Assembly: GCA_002286715.1 (NCBI GenBank)
Contig: NSJX01000019.1
Location: forward strand, 327,876-391,875
Direction of reading: 5' to 3'
DNA: 64,000 nt
From: Dentipellis sp. KUC8613
Lineage: Eukaryota; Basidiomycota; Agaricomycetes; Russulales; Hericiaceae
Shown here: piece after piece, positions 56,422-64,000 of the stretch
How the letters are laid out: each line of letters begins with the position of its first letter
Numbering within the stretch: position 1 is the first letter of the stretch
Notes under the pieces: model-generated
The model's input: the letters and a program-made list of their open reading frames with translations, nothing else
Told to the model about the DNA's origin: nothing
Databases searched by the model: none
Made by a program: the position numbers and the translations under genes

Positions 56422-56426
56422 TTTTT
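56422..56426 (+). terminator. RNA polymerase III terminator of tRNA-His
   Basis: A run of five T begins five bases after the discriminator base, the expected Pol III stop signal. Confidence 0.7.
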
Positions 56427-56705
56427 ATTTGATTGATTCTCCTACAGCTATACAACTGCAATCTCCTCATATCCGGGGTTTTTTTTTTAACGATGCACGA
56501 ATGGTCGATGGGTATGAGAGCAGCAAAAAACATTTGGGGTGAAAATGGAAGTCGAAGCATGATATCGATAGCGGGGTATAGAAACAATATGGTATCGGGA
56601 TCTAGAGTACAAAGTCCGTTTTCCACAACACGATATAGCAAGAACAAGCAAGGCACCCTCATCTCGTCGCGTCGTGAATCATCAAAGTGCAAACCGCGTC
56701 TACCC

Positions 56706-58378
56706 CTAAACCACAGCGTGTATGTCCACGAGCTCGATCTCCTGCACCTGCGGCCGCGCACGGACGGTCTCGTCGGAGACACGCGCCTCTCCATCCGCAC
56801 CCACGTCCGCGTCCCCGCGAGACGTAGCGACCGTGACCGTCGGGTCGAGCTCGGCAGTGGGTATGGACGGGCCGTACGGCCAGAGACTCGTGTGGGTGGG
56901 CAGCGCGCCTGCATCGAGGCGCGTCGTGAAGTAGATGTTACTCCGTGTTGTGCTGCTGAACATGGAGGACGCCGGCGTGGTGGCTTCGTAAAGGTTGAGC
57001 ATGAGGCGGGACATCATCATTACGGAGATGCTGGGAAAGGGGAGACGTGAGGACTGCGTCGGCGTGTGGAAGGGCGGAGGGGGCTTACCAGCCGGCAAAG
57101 GTGGAGAGGACGCCTTTGAGGATGGGCTGTGTAGGCGGTGGTTGGAGATGATTAAGGGGGGAGAGGAGGGGAACTTACGTTCGCGAGCTGCGGAGTGAAG
57201 GTCAGTAGGATGGAGTGTGGAGAAGCTAATTTACGCACGTAGAAAGTCAAGATATTCGAGATATTGGCGCCTGCCATGACACTTAGAATCCAAGGTAAAA
57301 TGTCAGTTCTACGATTGCATTACATGGCCTAGAGGGCCTTACGCAAAGTAGATAGCACCTGTGGTAAACGAATTAGACTAGACCTTGGTATCAAAGTGAG
57401 AGCAGGCCCGAAGAACGCACCATCTCGGAAGACAAGGTCGACGAGACCCCGGTTCCCGCCCACCGGTCGCAGACCCAGCTCGCGACGCGTCTGTACCGTT
57501 TTGTACACCGTCAGAATCATCATCATCATGTCAAAGATGGCCTGCGCCTCCCAAGCCACCGCAATATCTACATATGGATATGAATGGGTGAGGTTGTGCG
57601 GCTGAGCGGGCTTAGTGGATTTCACGCACGTATACCACTGAAATATCGCGACGTTAGTGATTGCTATGGAAGGGGAAGGGGGGATGACTTGCGTTTTATT
57701 GGAGGTGGCAAGGTGGCAGCCTTGGACATCGGGCACGGTCGTGCTGTGCTGGCCAAGCAACGACCACTAGATATCAAAGAGAAGACATGTCGGCGCCGGC
57801 GCTGACAGGGAAGTAGGAAGGTCGTACGACAGTGACAGCAGCCAAAATAGACGATACGCTGCCGATGAGCACCGCAACGCGTCGCGAGCCGCCGTAAAGG
57901 GCATATATACGCATCGCCAGTAGAACTAGAATGAAATTCAGTCCATACAAGGTTTTGAGGGGAATTCTTCGACGTACAGGCGACTACTACCTGGTTTGCG
58001 ACGAGAAGCAGTTGTCGGGCCAATCCATAAGTGCGGCAACTGAAGCGACGCTTGGTTGTTGAGCTACTAATGTATATGCTGGAACGAAGTGCTCACCTCT
58101 GTTCTCGTGTACACATCACGCGAGAGGGGACGGGACGTCAGGGTTAGCAGTTGCGATGGGAAGGATAAAGCTCGCCTTATCAGAAGAAGCCAAATTCGTA
58201 AAGCTAAACACAGAGACCGCAATGTCGCCGAAGAAAGGAATGTAACGGTTTATGAAAAACCAGAGTGCGGCTCTAGACGTTGGGCGGGACCAGATGCGGG
58301 ACACCTCAGCCGGCAATGTCAGAAAGTAGTCATAATACAGCAGCGCTGCGAGGGGGAAATAAGTCATATGATATTCGA
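56706..58378 (-). CDS. DUF6533-type basidiomycete membrane protein
   Basis: A multi-exon gene; exon limits are approximate and the first exon is uncertain. Recognisable blocks in order from the 5' side are: FPLAALLYYDYFLTLPAEVSRIW with FFINRY (58,367 to ~58,240), the DUF6533 signature; LNFILVLLAMRIYALYGGSRRV (about 57,945-57,880), the characteristic RIYALYG; WEAQAIFDMMMMILTVYKT (about 57,550-57,495) with VFRDG near 57,420; and a last exon with VMMMSRLMLNLYEAT, a hydrophilic tail and a stop at 56706. Seven membrane segments are typical of the family. These proteins are abundant in agaricomycetes; they may be receptor-like but have no proven function. The 5' end may lie upstream of 58,378, since a small exon ending near the donor at about 58,425 could belong. 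Confidence 0.7.
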
Positions 58379-60839
58379 ACTGTTAGCCCCAACCCACGAG
58401 GGAATTTGCAAATGAGTGCACTCACTCAGTCCGGTCAACTCCAGGTAGGCATGTATGGTCCTGCAAGCGAAGAAGCCTAATGTTAGCTCACTCATATAAG
58501 CTTCAACCGTATGCTTGCCATACACCGAGTGTTGATCCGCAACGCTCATGGAAGGGCGATCCAGGTGATCATGTAGGAGGAAGAACACAGGGCCTACGGG
58601 TCACCGGCCGAGGAGCTCGAGAGCTTTATGTATATCGACCCGTGGCCATACTTATGTTTCGCGTACAGCCGCTTACACCCCTGGGGCCTTGTCACGACCT
58701 CTTGTGATTTGCGTGCGCGAAAGATGGTCGCGAGGCGGGATCATTGGGAGATCTTGATGTCGCCGCGCCTAGTCGAGTCTAAGGATGGGCCCAATGAGCG
58801 AGCGCAGATCAGCTTCTCCCAGCGCATCAGGTGTGCGCATCGCATTTGCACGTCGGGCACGACGTATGTCTGTCAATGCCTGGTGGAGACGGTCTTCGAG
58901 AACAATCTTCGAGGAAGGACTGGGATGAGTGCGTGGACTCCGGGGACGGTATTTGTGATTACGGTGTGCTGGTTGGGTTCGCCGGATGAGGCCGTGTGCG
59001 CACCACTCCTTCAAGTGGCCAGGGACTAAGGACCATTGATCCGAGAAGCCACTGAGCCGTCATGCTGGTCTCCCACATAATGAATTGGTTATACTTATTG
59101 CAGTGCCTCCACGGCCGTCGGTACATTGGCGAAGCCTTCAGGGAACGTACCACTTCAAGACATATTATTGTCAATGAAGCTAGAAGTGATAGACCCCATA
59201 TATGCGTTAGGGATCACCATTTGGCGAGGGCGGTGTGAATCGACCTGCAGATCCTATTGCAAGCCCATGGTGGCGCGCAGTGGCCCGTGTATATGTGCAT
59301 CAGAGATCCTGCTGCATTGGAGCCCACGGTCCTCGAACAGGCGCGGTAATCAGCGAAAGCAGGTTCCTCGGTGTCATCGATGAGATCCAGCCGAGGCCCC
59401 GCGTCTGAATCTGCAACTGCTGTGCTGATGGAAGACGGGACGGGGATTTTGTGGGGTCGGCGTCTCAGCGGGCGTGTGTGTATGTGTGCCTTGCAAATGT
59501 AGACCATGCTTAAGCGATTGGGAGATGTGAACCCCGCAAGTACCAGTGTTCCGCGTGGTATTATCATCGTGAGTGGCAATGTGCATGAAGAACTGCAATG
59601 GTGAGCGACGCATATGGTGGTAGACAGGTCCTCGTGGACTCACGGAACGAGCCCGTCAAACAACGTGGAGCAGAATTTGTAGGGAAATCTGCTCGAAGTC
59701 GACCCCGGAGAAGGTTTGTGGCTGTCAGGATTAGCCTCCGCGGCGCCGTACGCGCTGTCAGCCGTCACAGTCGCGTGCGGGGGACCTGGCAGGAACGTAG
59801 AACGTAGAACGAAGAACGTCTGCCATTTTGACGTCCGTGCTTCGAGCTTTACCACCGTCGACGCCCTGGCGCAGAGGCAATTTTTTCGACGCATTATTGC
59901 GATAAATACACTACGCCCACACGCCACATACTGGAAGGGGCAGCAAGGAGATAGGACGGACGAACGTGCTCGAGCGCTGGGGTCTTTCTGATGATCACCA
60001 CCTGATCCAATGTTATTCAGTACCGCTCTTCCCGGCTGGGGATGGGAAACCATATGCAGGTGCATGCTTGCCACGGACACGGCCCTTTATCATTTGTTTA
60101 CCTGGGTTGCATTATAATTGAATGTAGGAACGTTGCGTGCATAAAGAGGAGATGTCTAAAAATCGGAAATTTGGGATGCTTCGGTGATATCGATGTTTGG
60201 GATCAGTATGGAGACTCGGGCTGTGATGCTGCCGGTAGAAGACTGTTGTGCATGTTTCGTTATCGTTTATCGGCCCCGCGGAAGGCGTCCTGCGAAGAAT
60301 GGTGCCGGTGTATTGATCGTGAGCAGTCGGAAGACGCGAGAATTATTTGCTGCAACTCACCCATGCATGCGAGACGTACATGCACCCTCGTCGCGGTGCG
60401 GGAGGATCCCATCTGTCGATAATACTGGGTGACACGCAGATCCATGCCAACCGACGACAGACAGCGGGGAGGGTAAAGAGTGAGAAGTGGGAGGGAATTG
60501 TATAGCGTATAGCCCGGTGTGTGTGGCGGTGCCTGTCGTACCACCTGTGATTCAGAGTTTGGCTACTCCTAAGAGTGGAGCATTACTACCCGTCTCGCCG
60601 CCGAGAATCCCTTGGTTGATCTCATCGACCTTCTCGCAGATGAAGTGGCCGACAAAGCTAATGAGTTGGGTGATGTATAGGTCTAACAGGGACCGGTACG
60701 GCAGGGGCTATGCCCATGCTACCGCGGTCCTTTGCCACACTCGGCACAGCGTGCACCTTCCTCGACCGCGTCGATATATGCGTATGAGTGGCGATAGGGC
60801 TCTGATGAAGAACTATGAAGAGGCCCAGGAACAATTGTG
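58379..60839. other. 2.5 kb without a recognised gene
   Basis: It contains the uncertain 5' end of the DUF6533-type gene and then sequence in which only short, unrelated frames occur on both strands. I found no domain motifs, repeats with clear ends or RNA genes. Confidence 0.4.
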
Positions 60840-61783
60840 GTCAGCATCGGAGACTTGAAGGGAGGCGTGAGTAAGAGCAGGATAAACTGACTGCGCAACT
60901 GCCTCGACTGGCCTGACTCCAGCCCCGCATCGTCGCGCTGGTATGAATGACCATCGGGAGAACATCGTTCATAAAGGACGTGAAACACATACCCACATAA
61001 GTATCCACATACCGCAAATACACTGGTGCCAACGTATCCGAGCTTGCGAACTCTTGGAGCGGGGTGGCATCCTGAAGCGCTTCGAGATGCCTTCGGGAGT
61101 AGAATGCAATCAGCAGCAACAGTGTCAACCAGAGACTGAGTTCGCTGCGAGTGTCAGGCGCGGGTGCGTTCGAGTGCTATTTCCAGTGTACTCATGGACG
61201 ACATGAGCGCTGCACTTCTACGGAGTTCAACTGGAGGCGACATGCGCGTTGTTCTCACCGATGGCAACGGCATCGAACAAAGACCAAGTTCGCTCGAAAC
61301 GTTGTCTAGAAGTCTTTTTTTCGACCTGTTCGTGAGACGATACTGGCGCCCCGTCTCCACAGCGTGGGCCTAACCTGTGCATACATAGGTGATGTTCTCA
61401 GCAGCAGGCGCTTGCGCTGCTGGAGTGGAAACTCTCTTGCACGGTAAGAATGGCCGTCGGTTTCAATACGCCTCAGATGGGCATAGAGGCACTTTGGCGG
61501 ACATGACCGAATCCCCGAAGCGTCTGCAGCTCTTCTGACGAGCAGATACGGTCCGGGAGAGAAGACTTCCCGGTGACCCTGGCGTTCAAGTTGTCCCCGA
61601 AGTGTCCTGAAGAACCTCGGGGATGCCACAAATATGTTGAGAGTGATCCACATCCACACATAGACCTGAAAAATGTGAGTTCGATTCCAAAGCCCACCTC
61701 TTTCTTGAGCATCCACGCAGGTGCGTACGCCCACACCGAAAGCACATAGCCACGGTACGGGAGGGGATGGTCATGGTGCTCAC
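60840..61783 (-). CDS. Unassigned hydrophobic protein, exons only partly resolved
   Basis: Minus-strand segments look coding but could not be joined with certainty. An N-terminal part (about 61,783-61,680) reads VWAYAPAWMLKKEVGFGIELTFF. It is followed, after a probable frame change at an intron or by direct continuation, by VYVWMWITLNIFVASPRFFRTLRGQLERQGHREVF-type sequence (to ~61,560). That gives two membrane segments and then a basic, hydrophilic region. A later hydrophobic stretch TLLLLIAFYSRRHLEALQD (about 61,125-61,070) leads to a tail ending by ~60,840. It may be a multi-pass membrane protein divergent from the CDC50 gene at 61,903. I do not recognise the family, and it could also be decayed. 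Confidence 0.35.
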
Positions 61784-61902
61784 GCAGGAGGCACGGGCGG
61801 GGACGGCAGTGTCATTACATAATCCGGATTACAGTACACTCGACGACGGCATCGCTGCGGCCGCGGGACGACTCTTGCGCAGAACCACCATCCTCCCCTC
61901 TC

Positions 61903-63397
61903 ATGGCTATCTTCCGGCGGGGCAACAAGGCCTCAGAGAACCCAGACGGCGAGCCCAAGAAGGAGAAGGGCAGCTGGAAGCGGCCAGCCAGTGCGTGCTT
62001 CTGTTACCTGAATCGTGTGCGACGTGGGGCGAGTGTCTGACCCGGCGACGTTTCCGCTAGATACCGCCTTCAAGCAGCAGCGCCTGAAGGCATGGCAGCC
62101 CATTCTCACCCCGAAGACCGTCCTGCCGACACTTTTCATCATTGGCATCCTGTTTGCGCCCATCGGGGGCCTGCTCGTGTGGGGAAGCAGCCTGGTGCGT
62201 CGTTTCCGCGCTTCTCGGTGCCCTGTGGTGTGCTGACGGGCGGTGTGTGCGCAGGTGACGGAAATCACGATCGAGTACACTGATTGCGACACCCTCACTG
62301 CGCAATCGAGCCGCGAGGACGCACAGAACAACCTGGTGAACGTGCCGCACTCGACATATCGCCTCCGCTCCTCCGAGTCCAAGGCGCAGTTTTCGACCCC
62401 GCAATACGCTTTCATTTCTAATAGCTCGAATTCGGACGTCACCGCCCGCTCGCAGTGCCTCGTCCAGTTTGACATCCCTTATGACCTCGACCCTACCGTT
62501 CTTTTCTATTACAAGCTTACGAATTTCTATCAAAACCACCGGCGATATGTCCAGAGCTATGACTCCGATCAACTCAAGGGCCAGCACCGCTCCATCCATG
62601 ATTTGCAGAATGGAAACTGCAAGCCTGTGGCGACGGCGAATGACAGGGCTATCTACCCGTGCGGCCTCATTGCTAACTCTCTGTTCAACGGTACGTGGCA
62701 ACAGGTTTAGGTGGGCAATCGTTGGTCCTCATTTCTTTGGGTTTGCAGACACGTTCAGCAATTTGACGCTCCTGAACCCCTCGGACGGTGCCTCGCCCGA
62801 GTACGACTTCTCCGCGCAGGGCATCGCTTGGTCCGGCGAGAAGAAGAAATACTCCAGCACGCCCGGGTACAACATCTCTGAGATCACGCCGCCGCCGAAT
62901 TGGGCCCTGCGCTTCCCGGATGGGTACACCACGGACAACCCCCCGCCCGACCTCCACGTCGACGAGCATTTCCAGAACTGGATGCGGACGGCGGGTCTCC
63001 CGACGTTCGCCAAGCTGTACGGCCGCAATGACAACGACAAGCTCACGCGAGGCACCTACCAGGTGCTCATCAACATGAGTAAGTGGCAGTGATGTGGCTT
63101 CGGCACGTGTGGACATGGCATCCTGATCACGTCTGCAGATTTCCCCGTTCGCAACTACTCGGGCACAAAGTCGATCGTAATTTCGACGGTTTCGTGGATA
63201 GGCGGGAAGAACCCCTTCCTCGGCTGGGCATATGTGGCTGCGGCTGCGCTTTTCGTCGCGCTCGCTATTGCTGGCACGATCCGACATCTCCTCAAGCCAA
63301 GGTAAGGCGCTGCCATGATGGATCGCAGTGATCGTGGGCTGACACATTGTCTTGCAGGCGTCTCGGCGATATGAGTCTGTTGTCGTGGAACCAGTAA
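61903..63397 (+). CDS. CDC50/LEM3-family P4-ATPase (flippase) beta subunit
   Basis: Six exons (61903-61990, 62061-62194, 62255-62690, 62749-63078, 63139-63301, 63358-63397) give 396 residues, normal for the family. The N-terminal cytosolic part ([18 protein letters not shown]) is followed by [17 protein letters not shown] and the first membrane segment [19 protein letters not shown]. The large lumenal domain has the family marks [57 protein letters not shown] and [17 protein letters not shown]. The second membrane segment lies in [25 protein letters not shown]50 proteins pair with P4-ATPases to move aminophospholipids to the cytosolic leaflet and let the pump leave the ER. The gene is intact. 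Confidence 0.95.
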
Positions 63398-64000
63398 TGT
63401 GGTATTCTGATTCTCTGTTGTGTCCGGACCTGTACTAGACCCCTACAAGTGTATTAATATATTGCCCTTGCACAAAACTTGGCGCAGAGCTGAAGTTCGT
63501 CAACACACTCGCAGTTGGCTTCAGCACTTGGTGCTTCAGCCCAGCGATCATGGTGGGGACAAGGGGTTTTTAATCTGTCACCAGCTAGTTACATACATTT
63601 TCACTGGCCTGCGGCGCCGTGCTTTGGCATGACTAATTTGCCATTTAGGGACTCAAAGCGCAACACGTTCGTACGCAGTTGGGTATTCGAACCAACCACA
63701 TGAAGCACTCGTAGACGGCAACAAATGGGGCGATAGATGCAATGATATCGATGGTGGAGAGCGTACAGCCATGGTTGATGAGATCGCGAAAGGGGACATC
63801 GATGGCGATTTGGGCGCGCAGGTGAGTGGAGAGTCGGACTAGCGCTGCTGTTTAAATAAATTGTGGTACGGCGGGGCGGACGAGGAGAGGAGATGCGAAA
63901 GCACGGATAGGTCAGCTGACTGAGGGCTGGGCTGTGGGACTCCGGAGGCGATGCGGCGATGGTGCAAGAGCGCGATGATGAAGAGGGTCCCAGTCCGAGT
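63398..64000. other. 603-bp right edge, nothing recognised
   Basis: Downstream of the CDC50 gene. A tRNA T-arm-like GTTGGTTCGAAT occurs on the minus strand near 63,681 but has no supporting stems. No coding region is seen before the edge. Confidence 0.4.

Noticed and set aside
63672..63690. GTTGGTTCGAAT resembling a tRNA T arm on the minus strand
   Set aside because: The loop would have nine bases and no other cloverleaf arm is present upstream.

Overview
The window looks like nuclear DNA of a filamentous basidiomycete, most likely an agaricomycete. Genes are GC-rich and interrupted by many short introns (mostly 41-120 bp, GT-AG with one GC-AG). ATP-citrate lyase is one fused polypeptide. 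The gene set is typical of mushroom-forming fungi: F-box/LRR proteins, a DUF6533-type membrane protein, a secreted Kre9/KNH-like serine-rich protein, and type-B carboxylesterases. Names come from reading motifs by eye; no database search was possible. Splice sites were inferred by frame continuity and, where possible, by comparison with paralogues in the window.

Layout. 1-764: 3' end of an NFX1/FAP1-like gene (R3H domain). 765-5,212: no recognisable gene. 5,213-6,112: GNAT acetyltransferase. 7,519-11,783: two tandem F-box proteins, the first broken and the second intact. 12,615-13,684: DUF1275/YoaK membrane protein. 14,913-21,087: tandem array of five copies of an unrecognised gene, only the last intact. 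21,425-22,687: protein with a PD...ExK signature and a long Asp/Glu tail. 23,220-24,086: Kre9/KNH-like secreted protein. 24,175-26,563: element with ~390 bp terminal inverted repeats, a 6-bp target duplication and a dead class-III aminotransferase inside. 26,782-27,543: SNF8/VPS22. 27,822-28,539: ribosomal protein eL20. 28,938-30,446: CSN5. 31,002-31,697: mitochondrial oxidoreductase-like protein.

32,028-37,082: two tandem secreted carboxylesterases. 40,326-40,901: small FHA protein. 43,314-45,942: two tandem paralogues of unknown function. 47,658-48,606: UBL3/MUB-like prenylated ubiquitin-fold protein. 51,704-55,725: ATP-citrate lyase. 56,332-56,417: intron-containing tRNA-His(GTG). 56,706-58,378: DUF6533-type membrane protein. 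About 60,840-61,783: unassigned hydrophobic coding segments. 61,903-63,397: CDC50 flippase subunit.

Two themes stand out. First, local duplication followed by decay: four gene families have tandem copies, and two of those families contain pseudogenes beside an intact member. Second, the inverted-repeat element sits between the divergent starts of the Kre9-like gene and SNF8, which would otherwise be about 0.3 kb apart. The remaining genes are unrelated housekeeping functions (endosomal sorting, translation, COP9 signalosome, acetyl-CoA supply, lipid flipping); nothing suggests a biosynthetic cluster.
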